NCBI GenBank assembly: GCA_963732655.1
Contig: CAVTAI010000001.1
Location: forward strand, 620,001-684,000
Source of the DNA: CAVTWS01 sp963732655
Lineage (GTDB): Bacteria; Actinomycetota; Acidimicrobiia; Acidimicrobiales; SHLQ01
DNA: 64,000 bases
Reading direction: 5' to 3'
Shown here: positions 16,076-24,963 of the stretch, piece after piece
How the letters are laid out: every line of letters starts with the position of its first letter
Position numbering within the stretch: position 1 is the stretch's first letter
Notes under the pieces: generated by a model
What the model saw: only the letters and a program-made list of their open reading frames with translations
What the model was told of the DNA's origin: nothing
Databases searched by the model: none
Translations under genes and position numbers: made by a program

Positions 16076-17487
16076 GGCGCCTCGGGGTTCTCGTGATCGC
16101 TGTCGAGCTCGCCCTGCCGTGGATCGACCAGCTTGACCCCGCGGTCGTGAGCGAGGCGACGAACACGCTCGAGTCGGTCAGCGACCGCCGCCTCGGCCCC
16201 GTGAGTCGACGGTTCGTAGTACCGGCGGTGGGCCAGTTCGGCCGGGCGATGGGTCTGAGGTGACCACCCCGCCGGACTGTCGTGGGGGTACTGGTACCCC
16301 GCACCATGGCCGAGCGTGGCGGCACCCTTGTAGTGCGCGTCGCGCAGATGTATCGGCACCTCGCCGCCACCGGGCCGACGGACATCCTCGCTGGCCGCAC
16401 CCAGCGCCACCGTGACCCGGTTCGATTTGGGGGCCTGCGCCAGGTACACCACGGCGTGGGCGAGGTTGAGCCGAGCCTCGGGGAGCCCGATGAAATCGAC
16501 GGCGCGGGCCGCGGCATCGGCGATCAGGAGAGCGTGCGAGTCGGCCATGCCGATGTCCTCGCTGGCGAGGATCACCAGGCGCCGCGCCACGAATCGGGGA
16601 TCCTCCCCCGCCTCGAGCATGCGGGCCAGCCAATAGAGCCCGGCGTCGACATCACTGCCCCGGATCGACTTGATGAAGGCCGAGATGACGTCGTAGTGGT
16701 CGTCACGACCATACCGCAGAGCCTTGGTCCCGGAGGCCGCCTCGGCGTCAGCCAGGGTGATCCGCACCGGCTCCCCCGGGACGGGTCCCGTCGCATCCAT
16801 ACGAGCACGCGCCAGGGCGATGGCCACCTCGAGTGACGTGAGGGCGTGGCGGCCGTCGCCGCCAGCGTCGGCGGCCAGATGGCCGAGACCCTCCTCGTCG
16901 GCCACGACGTGTTCGTGCTCCAGACCTCGTTCGAGCAAGGTGCGCACCGCATCGTCGTCGAGCAACTCGAGCCGGAAGAGCGTCGACCGCGACAGCAGAG
17001 GTGCGTTGACCTCGAAGAACGGGTTCTCGGTGGTGGCGCCGATGAGTACGAGCAGACCCGACTCCACGGACGGCAGGAGGGCATCCTGTTGTGCCTTGTT
17101 GAACCGGTGAACCTCGTCGAGGAACAAGATCGTGCCCCGGGTGCGTTCGCCGAGCCGCTGGCGGGCCCGTTCGATGACCTCACGGACGTCCTTGACCGTG
17201 GCGTTCACCGCGGACAGCTCCTCGAACGCCTTGGCGGTGGTCGTGGCGATGAGCTTGGCCAGGGTGGTCTTCCCGGTGCCCGGCGGCCCCCAGAGGATGA
17301 CCGACGACAACGTGTCGGTGTCGATCAGGGCACGGAGCGGTTGGCCCGGCCCGAGCAGGTGGCGCTGCCCGACCACGTCGTCGAGCGACCGGGGTCGCAG
17401 ACGGGCGGCGAGCGGTGCTCGACCCCGCAGTTGCTCGGCGGCCGCGGCAGCGAACAGGTCCTCGCCTGGTGGTGCGCTTCTCGACAT
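16072..17487 (-). CDS. rarA: Replication-associated recombination protein A (AAA+ ATPase, MgsA/RarA)
   Basis: A clamp-loader-like AAA+ ATPase acting at stalled replication forks. 471 residues. SLDDVVGQRHLLG, the Walker A motif GPPGTGKTTLA, Walker B FLDEVHRFNKAQQD, and sensor 1 IGATTENPFFEVN are all present; the C-terminal DUF3816-type tetramerisation region follows with RYGRDDHYDVISAFIKSIRGSD and YQYPHD. I placed the start at the ATG 17487 rather than further upstream, as the TAGCCT -10-like element eight bases before it suggests a leaderless mRNA and family members start near here. It is divergent from the first SNLN gene and matches Rv2559c. Confidence 0.95.
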   Translation of the reverse strand: MSRSAPPGEDLFAAAAAEQLRGRAPLAARLRPRSLDDVVGQRHLLGPGQPLRALIDTDTLSSVILWGPPGTGKTTLAKLIATTTAKAFEELSAVNATVKDVREVIERARQRLGERTRGTILFLDEVHRFNKAQQDALLPSVESGLLVLIGATTENPFFEVNAPLLSRSTLFRLELLDDDAVRTLLERGLEHEHVVADEEGLGHLAADAGGDGRHALTSLEVAIALARARMDATGPVPGEPVRITLADAEAASGTKALRYGRDDHYDVISAFIKSIRGSDVDAGLYWLARMLEAGEDPRFVARRLVILASEDIGMADSHALLIADAAARAVDFIGLPEARLNLAHAVVYLAQAPKSNRVTVALGAASEDVRRPGGGEVPIHLRDAHYKGAATLGHGAGYQYPHDSPAGWSPQTHRPAELAHRRYYEPSTHGAEAAVADRLERVRRLAHDRGVKLVDPRQGELDSDHENPEAP

Positions 17488-17495
17488 TGCCGCCG

Positions 17496-17505
17496 AGGCT
17501 ACCCT
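17496..17505. promoter_or_regulatory. Overlapping divergent -10 elements between rarA and the first SNLN gene
   Basis: On the minus strand TAGCCT (17496-17501) lies eight bases before the rarA ATG. On the plus strand TACCCT (17500-17505) would give a start near 17512, leaving a leader of about 25 bases with GGAGG before the TTG start at 17537. The two hexamers share two bases, so the promoters probably exclude each other (inference). Confidence 0.4.
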
Positions 17506-17536
17506 TAGGTGCGGCACACCAACGGAGGCGGTTCCC

Positions 17537-19510
17537 TTGACACGTCGGCTCGTCCTGACCCTTGTGTTGCTCGGCGGCTCGCTCGCCGGGACGACCGTGA
17601 CAGCCGACCCGGCCACCGCGATGCCCTTCCAGCGGATCTTCAACGCCATCGTCGAACCGGGAACCGAGGTCCCCATCCCGGCGGGCGTGCCCGTCAACGT
17701 GGCCTACACGGACGCCGCAGCGCTCGGCGAGATCTCTCGGCACCCGTGCGGCACCCCTCATGTCGATGAACCAGCAGTCGTGCCGGTCGAACCCGGGCAG
17801 GCCGCCGATGGTCTCGTTTTCACCACCTCGTCCAATCAGTGTCTGACCACGTCGACGCGGGTTCACCTCTATCTGGACGAGTGGCCGTTGCCGACCGGGT
17901 CGTTCCACGGCGTCACCGAGACGAACGTGTTCTCGGGCACCCTCGCCGCCGGACAGGTAGCCCAATTCACCGTCGTCGGCGGCAGCGTCCCGACGACGGG
18001 GGTCACCGGCGTCGCTCTCGTGGTCGACGGAGCCAGCCCTCAGGACACCTTCCTGACCCTGTATTCGTGCGCTACCTCTCGCCCGTTCTTCGCCTCGGTC
18101 CTTCTCCAGGGCCGCCATTCCAACATGGTCTACGTGCCCATGGGTCAGGTCGGCCCGATCTGTGTGCACAACAACGCCGGGCTCGCGCAGGTCGACGTCG
18201 CCGTCGTCGGGTACTGGGATGCGACCAGCTCGACGGTCGGACCACCGAACCTGCCGTGGATCCTCGACGGCGCCCGAGCACCCGGGTTCGTCGCCGAAAC
18301 ACCCCATCGCCTCTTCGACACCAGGAACACGGGAACGAGCGGGCTGCTCCAGCCCGGAGTGGTGAGGTCCTTCCCGTTCCCGATCGAGCAGTACGCGGTG
18401 TCGCTGAACGTCACCGTCACCGAGGCCCAGGCATCCGGATACCTGACGGTCTTCCCGTGCGACGGGCCGGGCGGGGCCGCTGACACTCCGCCGCTGGCCT
18501 CGAGCCTGAACTATGCCATCGGCCAGACGGCACCGAACGCCGTCATGGTGGGCACCGGAGTCGGGGCGACCACGTCGACCTCGGGCTACGTCTGTTTCGT
18601 GAGCCAGGAGCGGACCCACCTCCTCGTCGACCAGAACGGCTACTTCCTCGCCCCGGGTGAAGGCGACGGCTACCAACCGCTCGACCCCGCCCGCCTCCTC
18701 GACACCCGCGACGGCACCGGCCAACCGTCGGTCCGGCCGGTCCCTCGTGACGGCACGATCGAGCTCCAGGTCACAGGCCGCGGTGGCGTCCCGTCGTCGG
18801 GCGTCAGCGCCGTCGCGTTGAACGTGACGGTCACCGGCACCCAAGCGGCCGGCTTCTTGACGGTGTGGCCGTGCGGCCAGGACCGGCCCCAGGCGTCGAG
18901 CCTCAACTACGGTGCGCCGAGCCCGCCCCAGCGAGCCTTCACCCGCGCCAACCTCGTCAACGTGCAGGTCGGCACGGGCGGCCGCGTCTGCTTCTACTCC
19001 CAGGAGCAGACCGAGGTCGTCGCCGACGTGTCGGGTTGGTACGGCCCTGCCGCCCCGACTGGTTTCGTACCGTTCGACTCCCCGACCCGGCTCTTCGACA
19101 GCCGCAACGCGGTCTCGGGTCTCCAGACGCCGGTCGCCCGCTCCGGCACCAGCCCCACCGCCCCGCTGCGGGGTGGATCCGAGGCGATCCTCCCCATCGA
19201 CGACCGAGACAGCACCACCGGGTTCGACATCGAAGCGGTGGTGATGAACACGACGGTGGTCGACAACGCCGCCGAGGGATTCCTCACGGCCTACCCGTGC
19301 GGGACGTCGCGGCCGCTGGCCTCGAACCTCAACTTCGACCCATCGCGGACCGTACCCAACCTCACCGTCGTCCGCCTCGGCGTCCCGGGTGTGTGCCTGT
19401 TCCCGTCGGAGGACACCCACGCCCTGGCCGATCTGGCCGGCTTCTTCACCGCCAGCCTGGTCGACACGTACGTCGCTACCGTGTTCCCGGGTCCGACCCT
19501 GCCGGGCTGA
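17537..19510 (+). CDS. Secreted protein with three to four SNLN modules
   Basis: A 657-residue exported protein starting with a signal peptide (TRRLVLTLVLLGGSLAGT, cleavage near TADPATA). I use the TTG at 17537 because GGAGG lies eight bases upstream and the signal peptide begins there. Residues about 250-635 hold three copies of a roughly 120-residue beta-rich module: an opening RLxDTR/DSR, then ALNVTVT, a GFLTVWPC-type strand, xSNLN, and a closing THxxVDxxGxF. A degenerate fourth copy precedes them. The paired Cys (WPC...VCF) in each module suggest disulfides. The module is common in secreted actinobacterial proteins, but I know no firm function; adhesion or glycan binding is a guess. No catalytic domain is seen. 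Its closest relative is the next gene. Confidence 0.85.
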   Translation: MTRRLVLTLVLLGGSLAGTTVTADPATAMPFQRIFNAIVEPGTEVPIPAGVPVNVAYTDAAALGEISRHPCGTPHVDEPAVVPVEPGQAADGLVFTTSSNQCLTTSTRVHLYLDEWPLPTGSFHGVTETNVFSGTLAAGQVAQFTVVGGSVPTTGVTGVALVVDGASPQDTFLTLYSCATSRPFFASVLLQGRHSNMVYVPMGQVGPICVHNNAGLAQVDVAVVGYWDATSSTVGPPNLPWILDGARAPGFVAETPHRLFDTRNTGTSGLLQPGVVRSFPFPIEQYAVSLNVTVTEAQASGYLTVFPCDGPGGAADTPPLASSLNYAIGQTAPNAVMVGTGVGATTSTSGYVCFVSQERTHLLVDQNGYFLAPGEGDGYQPLDPARLLDTRDGTGQPSVRPVPRDGTIELQVTGRGGVPSSGVSAVALNVTVTGTQAAGFLTVWPCGQDRPQASSLNYGAPSPPQRAFTRANLVNVQVGTGGRVCFYSQEQTEVVADVSGWYGPAAPTGFVPFDSPTRLFDSRNAVSGLQTPVARSGTSPTAPLRGGSEAILPIDDRDSTTGFDIEAVVMNTTVVDNAAEGFLTAYPCGTSRPLASNLNFDPSRTVPNLTVVRLGVPGVCLFPSEDTHALADLAGFFTASLVDTYVATVFPGPTLPG

Positions 19511-19564
19511 GCCAACTTGATTACTGTGCGTCGGCGGTGGTTGTCGACACGGTTGGAGGACCTC

Positions 19565-21556
19565 ATGCGACGAGCGGTGGTGGTGGTCGTGGCCTTGGCC
19601 GCGCTGGCGGCCGGTGTCGTGACGGCACCCGCGTCCGGCAGTCCTGGCACTCGCCTGTTCGACGTGGCGATGGCACCGGGGGCGAGCCTCACCATCCCCG
19701 CCGGCACCCCTGTCGACATCTCGGTGCTGTCCACCGGCAACGACCGAGGCGAGGTGATGGTTCACCCGTGTGACTCGCCCCTGGTCACCGCATCCTCGGT
19801 GGCCGAGATCATCGCCGGTCGTCGGTCCACCCGGCTGTTCTTCTCCTCGGTCGCTCACTGCCTGACGGTCTCGGCTCGGGCCCGGATCGTGGTCGATGAA
19901 CTCGCTCGGCCCGCCGGTTCCTACCACGCGGTGGTGGTCGAGCCAGCCTTCCGGGGCTCGTCGGTCCCTCGGGACGAGGCGGAGTTCGTGCTCCCGGCGT
20001 CGATTCCGGCTGATGTCACCGGGGTCGCGGTGGATGTCCGCATCGACGGCACCGAGTCGAGCACCGCCACCGTCTACGCGTGCGGCACGACCCGCCCGGA
20101 TCACGGTCATCTCAGTGTCGACGTGGGCACGACGGCCCGCAACGTGGTGTGGGTTCCGGTGGTGGCTGGGCAGCAGGTGTGCGTGCACGTCAACGATGGC
20201 GCCGCGACGGTCGAGGTCGACCTGCTCGGATGGTTCGGGCCGGCGCCCGAGACCACGACCGCGGGACCGCTCATCGCCCTCGTCGCTGGGACCGCTCCCG
20301 CTCCGGGCCTGAGCCCGATCCCGCCCAATCGGATCCTCGACACCCGCTCCGGCATCACACCCGAGACCGGCCCGCTGGAGCCCGGCATCGTCCGGTCCCT
20401 TGCGTTCCCCGCTGATATCACCGCGGTCGCCCTCAATGTCACGGTCACGGAGGCCGCCGTACCCGGATTCGTCACCGTCTTCCCCTGCGACGGACCTCAC
20501 GCGCTCTCCGCTCCGGATCGTCCTCCCCTGTCGTCGAACCTGAACTATGGCACCGGCCAGACCGTCGCCAACGCCGTCATCGTGGGGACCGGCGTCGGTG
20601 CGGCGCCGTCGAATCCTGACACGAGGGCGGCCTGGGTCTGTCTGGTCAGCCAGGAGCGCACCCACGTCGTGGTCGATCACACCGGGTCGTTCCTCCAACC
20701 CGGCGAGGGCGATGGGTACTCCCCGCTCGATCCGGTACGGCTGCTCGACACCCGTGATGGCACTGGTCGCACGGCGCCGGGCCTGATCCCCGCCGACTCG
20801 TTCATCGAGGTGCTGGTCAGCGGCCGGGGCGGCGTCCCCGTCACCGGGGCGACGGCGGTGAGCCTCAACGTCACCGTGACCGGGACGACGGGCGATGGGT
20901 TCATCACCGTCTGGCCGTGCGGGCGCTCTCGCCCCGGCGTTTCCAACCTCAACGCGGCGGCACCGGCCCCGGGCCAGACCGCGTTCACCCGGGCCAACAT
21001 GGTGATCGTGCCCATCGGCGCCGGTGGCCGAGTCTGCCTCTACACCCAGGGGGCGGCCCACCTCCTCGCCGACGTGTCGGGGTGGTTCGGTCCCGCCGCC
21101 ACCGGTGGATTCGTACCGATCGACGAGCCCGAACGCCTCTTCGACAGCCGGCTCGAGCCATCCGGGTTGCTGACCCCCGTGGCTCGATCCGGCCCCGCCA
21201 CGACGGACCGGCTGCTCGGGAACACCGGGGTGAGCATCCCGGTCACCCGCCGCGACTCCAGCACCGGACTCGTCATCGACGCGCTCGTCATGAACGTCAC
21301 GGTTGTCGACAACGTCGCCGAGGGCTTCCTGACCGCCTATCCGTGCGGCACGAACCGGCCCGTGGCGTCGAACCTCAACTTCGATCCGCCTCGGGTCGTG
21401 CCGAGCCTCACCATCGTCAAGTACGGCGCGCCGGGGGTGTGTTTGTTCCCCTCGCAGGACACCCACGCCCTGTCCGACCTCATGGGGTACTTCACGTCCA
21501 CCCCGGTGGCCGCACTGGTCCCGCAGCTGACGAACGGCGGAACAGTCCTGCCGTGA
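19565..21556 (+). CDS. Secreted SNLN-module protein, paralogue of the upstream gene
   Basis: A 663-residue exported protein. The ATG at 19565 follows GGAGG at six bases and starts a clear signal peptide (MRRAVVVVVALAALAAGVV). Domain order is the same as in the preceding gene: an N-terminal beta region with CDSPL/SVAHCLTV and a degenerate module, then three SNLN modules at about 255-380, 390-505 and 515-640 (LDTRSG, LDTRDGTG and FDSRLEP openers). The similarity runs over the full length, so the two genes arose by tandem duplication. They are 54 bases apart on the same strand and likely co-transcribed. Function unknown; it should act outside the cell. Confidence 0.85.
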   Translation: MRRAVVVVVALAALAAGVVTAPASGSPGTRLFDVAMAPGASLTIPAGTPVDISVLSTGNDRGEVMVHPCDSPLVTASSVAEIIAGRRSTRLFFSSVAHCLTVSARARIVVDELARPAGSYHAVVVEPAFRGSSVPRDEAEFVLPASIPADVTGVAVDVRIDGTESSTATVYACGTTRPDHGHLSVDVGTTARNVVWVPVVAGQQVCVHVNDGAATVEVDLLGWFGPAPETTTAGPLIALVAGTAPAPGLSPIPPNRILDTRSGITPETGPLEPGIVRSLAFPADITAVALNVTVTEAAVPGFVTVFPCDGPHALSAPDRPPLSSNLNYGTGQTVANAVIVGTGVGAAPSNPDTRAAWVCLVSQERTHVVVDHTGSFLQPGEGDGYSPLDPVRLLDTRDGTGRTAPGLIPADSFIEVLVSGRGGVPVTGATAVSLNVTVTGTTGDGFITVWPCGRSRPGVSNLNAAAPAPGQTAFTRANMVIVPIGAGGRVCLYTQGAAHLLADVSGWFGPAATGGFVPIDEPERLFDSRLEPSGLLTPVARSGPATTDRLLGNTGVSIPVTRRDSSTGLVIDALVMNVTVVDNVAEGFLTAYPCGTNRPVASNLNFDPPRVVPSLTIVKYGAPGVCLFPSQDTHALSDLMGYFTSTPVAALVPQLTNGGTVLP

Positions 21557-21607
21557 CCCACGGGTCGATTGCCGCAGGCCCGATAGCCCGCGGCTCGGGA
21601 GCGACCG

Positions 21608-22450
21608 TCACCAGTTCGCTCGATCCAGCACGTCCAGGCAGGCATCGCGCACGAGCGCCGCGGTCTCGGCCGGATCACCCGCCGCCAAGGAGTCGTTGAA
21701 GACCTCAGGCATCACGACCGGGTCGGCGCCGCGCCGACGCAACTCGCCGAGCAGGCCGACGAGATCAGCGACGCCGTGGCCCGGAAGGGGTCGGCGATGC
21801 ATGCACTCGTCCGTCAGATCCGCTTCGGCGGTCGGGGCGACATCCTCCAGTTGAAGCACGAGGATGCGCTCGACCGGGACGTCGTCGAGCTGGGTCGGGT
21901 CGACCCCGTCGGGTCGCCGGAACCAGTGCCACGTGTCGAAGTTGATCCCCACGTTCGAGCGGCCCACGGCCTCGACGAGCGACCACGCTGTACGCAGATC
22001 GGGCAGGGCGGTCCACGGCAGGAACTCGATGGCGAGCGCAACTCCCGACTCTGCCGCGACATCAGCGAGTCGCGAGAGTCCGGCGATCGCCGCGTCGCGG
22101 CCCGCCGGAAGGTCGGGCGCCATACACACCGCACCCATGACCGGGGCTCCCTGCTCGCCGGCGATGCGCACCGTGAATGCGTCGACCTCCGCTCCATCCA
22201 CACCGTTCACCCACTCGGTACAGGCGTCGAGCATGGCCAATCGCACACCGTGATCGGCGAGGGACCGGCCGGTCCGGCCAGGATCGCTCGGATCGACCAC
22301 GGCGGAATGGAAGAAGGAGAACATCCCCACTGACCCGAACCCCGCCGAGCCGGCGGCGGCGATGAGCCGATCGGTGTCAACCGGCCGCACGGACCACGGG
22401 TCAGCGGTGAGGGTGTGCAGGCAGATGGCGAGATCGACAGCGTCGGGCAT
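21608..22450 (-). CDS. Sugar phosphate isomerase/epimerase-like TIM barrel (AP endonuclease 2 fold)
   Basis: A 280-residue soluble protein of the Xylose_isom/AP_endonuc_2 superfamily (IolE, hydroxypyruvate isomerase relatives). Likely metal ligands are Glu in LAIEFLPW, Asp/His in NFDTWHWFR, and Glu in VMPEVFND; RPLPGHG is the typical loop before the last strand. The substrate cannot be inferred. It is convergent with the SNLN pair and divergent from the small membrane-protein gene. A TAGGGT element six bases before the ATG suggests leaderless transcription. Confidence 0.8.
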   Translation of the reverse strand: MPDAVDLAICLHTLTADPWSVRPVDTDRLIAAAGSAGFGSVGMFSFFHSAVVDPSDPGRTGRSLADHGVRLAMLDACTEWVNGVDGAEVDAFTVRIAGEQGAPVMGAVCMAPDLPAGRDAAIAGLSRLADVAAESGVALAIEFLPWTALPDLRTAWSLVEAVGRSNVGINFDTWHWFRRPDGVDPTQLDDVPVERILVLQLEDVAPTAEADLTDECMHRRPLPGHGVADLVGLLGELRRRGADPVVMPEVFNDSLAAGDPAETAALVRDACLDVLDRANW

Positions 22451-22456
22451 CGGCTC

Positions 22457-22462
22457 ACCCTA
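22457..22462 (-). promoter_or_regulatory. Putative leaderless -10 element of the isomerase-like gene
   Basis: TAGGGT on the minus strand ends six bases before the ATG at 22450; no ribosome site is present. Confidence 0.38.
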
Positions 22463-22534
22463 GATGCCGATTCCGATGGGTTCTTCGGATCGGTTTTCTC
22501 AAGACCCGGGCATGCCGATCCGATGGGAACCTCT

Positions 22535-23194
22535 ATGCGAACGGTGTTCCCGATCCTCTTCTACACATGGCTCGTCGTGTCGCTCGTCATCCTCGTGCGT
22601 CGCCGAATGCGCCGGCGCGCCGAGCAGCAGCGCAACCCAGATGTCGCCGCCACCTCGGGCCCGCGCTCGGTCGACGACACCCAGGCCGCCATTTTGGCCC
22701 GACTCGCCCACGAGGCCGCCCCCACCAGTGTGGAGCCGCAGCCCGCTATGGCCCTCGACGCCCACGAAACCGAACCGGGTTCTGGCCGGGAGATTGCACG
22801 CCCCAGCGTGCAATCTCCCGGCCAGAACGAAGCAGAACCGTCCGCTGCTGCGCCTCCGCCGAATTTTCGCACGCTCGCCGAGCTCGTGCAGGGGATCGCC
22901 CTTCCGTGCAATCTCACGCCCCACTTCGGCGATGGACCGATGCTGACGGATCGGGCGGCCTTCGTGAGCGTGACCCATTCGGCCAACGCCGTGGAACAGG
23001 AGTTGCAAGGGGAGCTCAGCCGTATCGGCCTGTCGACGATCGAGCCGACCAACACCGGGTTCGTCGCTCGCGGCGATCGAGGCGCCGTCGAGGTGCGGGT
23101 CCACCCCAGCGCCGCGATGGCGAGCGCGACGGGTTCGACGACGTTCGAGACGGCGCGACCGGAAGCCGTCGCCGTCGAGTTCACCACCCGCTGA
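22535..23194 (+). CDS. Hypothetical single-pass membrane protein carrying a palindrome insertion
   Basis: A 219-residue protein of unknown function. One N-terminal transmembrane helix (FPILFYTWLVVSLVILV) is followed by a basic stop-transfer patch (RRRMRRRAEQQR), a Pro/Glu-rich linker, and a small folded domain of about 100 residues (LAELVQGIALPCNL to the C-terminus). The ATG at 22535 has GGGA upstream; one at 22523 is an alternative. The linker includes residues translated from a perfect 22-bp inverted repeat (22779-22828), which looks inserted. It is convergent with aspS. Confidence 0.6.
   Translation: MRTVFPILFYTWLVVSLVILVRRRMRRRAEQQRNPDVAATSGPRSVDDTQAAILARLAHEAAPTSVEPQPAMALDAHETEPGSGREIARPSVQSPGQNEAEPSAAAPPPNFRTLAELVQGIALPCNLTPHFGDGPMLTDRAAFVSVTHSANAVEQELQGELSRIGLSTIEPTNTGFVARGDRGAVEVRVHPSAAMASATGSTTFETARPEAVAVEFTTR
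22779..22828. repeat. Perfect 22-bp inverted repeat with 6-nt loop inside a coding region
   Basis: Left arm 22779-22800, loop CCCCAG, right arm 22807-22828; the arms are exact reverse complements (GTTCTGGCCGGGAGATTGCA at the left). An 11-base piece of the right arm (CGTGCAATCTC) recurs at 22905-22915. It is not a terminator in context: it is translated, and no T-run follows. It resembles REP-type interspersed palindromes. Confidence 0.9.
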
Positions 23195-23205
23195 CTTGCC
23201 GAGCG

Positions 23206-24957
23206 TCAGCTCGGAGGCAGCACCCGGAGACCGAGCTCGGCCAGATGGCGGTCGTCGATCGGCGTCGGGGCGGACGTGAGGGGGTCGTTGCCGGATTGGG
23301 TCTTCGGGAAGGCGATGACCTCGCGGATGTTCTCCTCGCCGACCAGGAGCGCGACCAGGCGATCGATGCCGAACGCGAATCCGGCGTGGGGAGGCGCACC
23401 GAACCGGAAGGCGTCCAGCAGGAAGCCGAACTTACGCTGCGCCTCCTCGGTTGAGATGCCGAGCAGCGAGAAGATCCGGCTCTGCACGTCGCCTCGGTGG
23501 ATACGGACGCTCCCTGACCCGAGCTCCCAACCGTTCAGCACCAGGTCATAGGCCTGGGACCGCACGTCGAGCAAGGCGTCGCCACCCTGGTCGAGCAGGG
23601 CCAGATCCTCGGCGTGGGGCATCGTGAACGGGTGGTGAGCCGGAATGGGCTTGCCGTCGTCATCGATCGCCTCGAACAGGGGGAAATCGACCACCCACAA
23701 GAAGTTGAGGCCGCCTTCGTTGACGGGTGGGCGGCCGAGCTCGATGCGGAGCAGACCGAGAACGTGGTTCACGACCCGGCGCTTGTCGGCGATGATCAAC
23801 ACCAGGTCCCCGACGTCGGCGCCGAGACGCTCGGGCACGGCGACCTGCTCGGCCTCGCTCATGAACTTGGTCAAGGCACCATCGAGCGAACGCCCCTCGC
23901 CCACCCTGAACCAGGCCAACCCCTTGGCGCCCCACCGTTTGCAGCGATCGGTCAGGTCGTCGATCTGGTTGCGGCCGAGCGAGGTCGCTCCGCCGGCCAG
24001 CACGATGCCTTTCACACAGTCGACCTGGAACACCTTGGCCTCGGTGCCGGCGAAGACGTCGGTGATGTCCTGGAGCTCCATCCCGAAACGAACATCAGGC
24101 TTGTCCGACCCGAACCGCTCCATGGCCTCGCGCCACGTGATCCGGGGGACCTCGCCGATCTCCTCACCAGACACGGCCCGAACGGCCGCTCGCACGGCTT
24201 CGGTCACGCAGTGCTGCACATCGTCTTGGCTGACGAAGCTCATCTCGACATCGAGCTGCATGAACTCGAACTGGCGATCGGCCCGGAGGTCCTCGTCACG
24301 AAGGCAGCGGGCTACCTGGTAGTACCGGTCGAGGCCACCGACCATGCAGAGCTGCTTGAACAGCTGCGGGCTCTGCGGCAGAGCGTAGAACGACCCGGCG
24401 CGCAGCCGGCTGGGCACCACGAAGTCGCGGGCGCCTTCGGGGGTCGACGCCACCAGCATCGGCGTCTCGATCTCGACGAACCCTTGAGCGTCCATGGAGT
24501 TGCGGAGGGCGCTGTTCACCTTGGCTCGCGTCATCAGGTTGCGCTGGAGGCGCGCCTTGCGGAGGTCGACGTAGCGGTGACGGAGCCGCACGGTCTCGTC
24601 GGTCGGCTGGCGTTCGTCGAGCGGGAACGGCGGGGGCTCGGCTTCCGCAAGGACGTTCACGGTGCAACCGGTGAGCTCGACCTCACCCGTCGCCAGGTTG
24701 TCGTTGCGGGTCTCGCCGGGGCGGGCCGTCACCGTGCCCGAGATCTGCACGACCCACTCCGACCGGAGGTCGACGGTGCCGTCGATGACGCACTGAATGA
24801 CGCCGGTGCGGTCGCGGATGTCGACGAAGGCCAGGTGCTCGCCGTGCTCACGCCGACGGTCGACCCAGCCGCAGACCGTCACGGTGTCGCCGACATCGTC
24901 GATCCGGAGCTCGCCGCAGTAGTCGGTACGCATCGATGTGCGAGCAAGGTCGCTCAT
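23206..24957 (-). CDS. aspS: Aspartate--tRNA(Asp/Asn) ligase
   Basis: Class IIb synthetase, 583 residues, bacterial type. N-terminal OB-fold anticodon domain (about 1-105, VCGWVDRRREHGEHLAFVDIRDRTG), then catalytic core with motif 1 region, motif 2 (YYQVARCLRDEDLRADRQ), a GAD insertion domain (about 290-420) and motif 3 (GFAFGIDRLVALL). Whether it charges only tRNA-Asp or also tRNA-Asn depends on gatCAB elsewhere. The ATG at 24957 follows the hisS stop by six bases, so the two are probably co-transcribed. An alternative ATG at codon 9 (MRTDYCGELR) is closer to many family starts. Confidence 0.97.
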   Translation of the reverse strand: MSDLARTSMRTDYCGELRIDDVGDTVTVCGWVDRRREHGEHLAFVDIRDRTGVIQCVIDGTVDLRSEWVVQISGTVTARPGETRNDNLATGEVELTGCTVNVLAEAEPPPFPLDERQPTDETVRLRHRYVDLRKARLQRNLMTRAKVNSALRNSMDAQGFVEIETPMLVASTPEGARDFVVPSRLRAGSFYALPQSPQLFKQLCMVGGLDRYYQVARCLRDEDLRADRQFEFMQLDVEMSFVSQDDVQHCVTEAVRAAVRAVSGEEIGEVPRITWREAMERFGSDKPDVRFGMELQDITDVFAGTEAKVFQVDCVKGIVLAGGATSLGRNQIDDLTDRCKRWGAKGLAWFRVGEGRSLDGALTKFMSEAEQVAVPERLGADVGDLVLIIADKRRVVNHVLGLLRIELGRPPVNEGGLNFLWVVDFPLFEAIDDDGKPIPAHHPFTMPHAEDLALLDQGGDALLDVRSQAYDLVLNGWELGSGSVRIHRGDVQSRIFSLLGISTEEAQRKFGFLLDAFRFGAPPHAGFAFGIDRLVALLVGEENIREVIAFPKTQSGNDPLTSAPTPIDDRHLAELGLRVLPPS

Positions 24958-24963
24958 GGTGGC

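Noticed and set aside
17180..21466. A 1428-codon open frame on the minus strand, opposite the two SNLN genes
   Set aside because: It is the antisense of two genes with clear signal peptides, ribosome sites and conserved modules. Its composition (Arg/Gly/Asp-rich, no motif) is that of a high-GC shadow frame.
22779..22828. Intrinsic terminator
   Set aside because: The strong hairpin has no following T-run and lies in the middle of a coding sequence.
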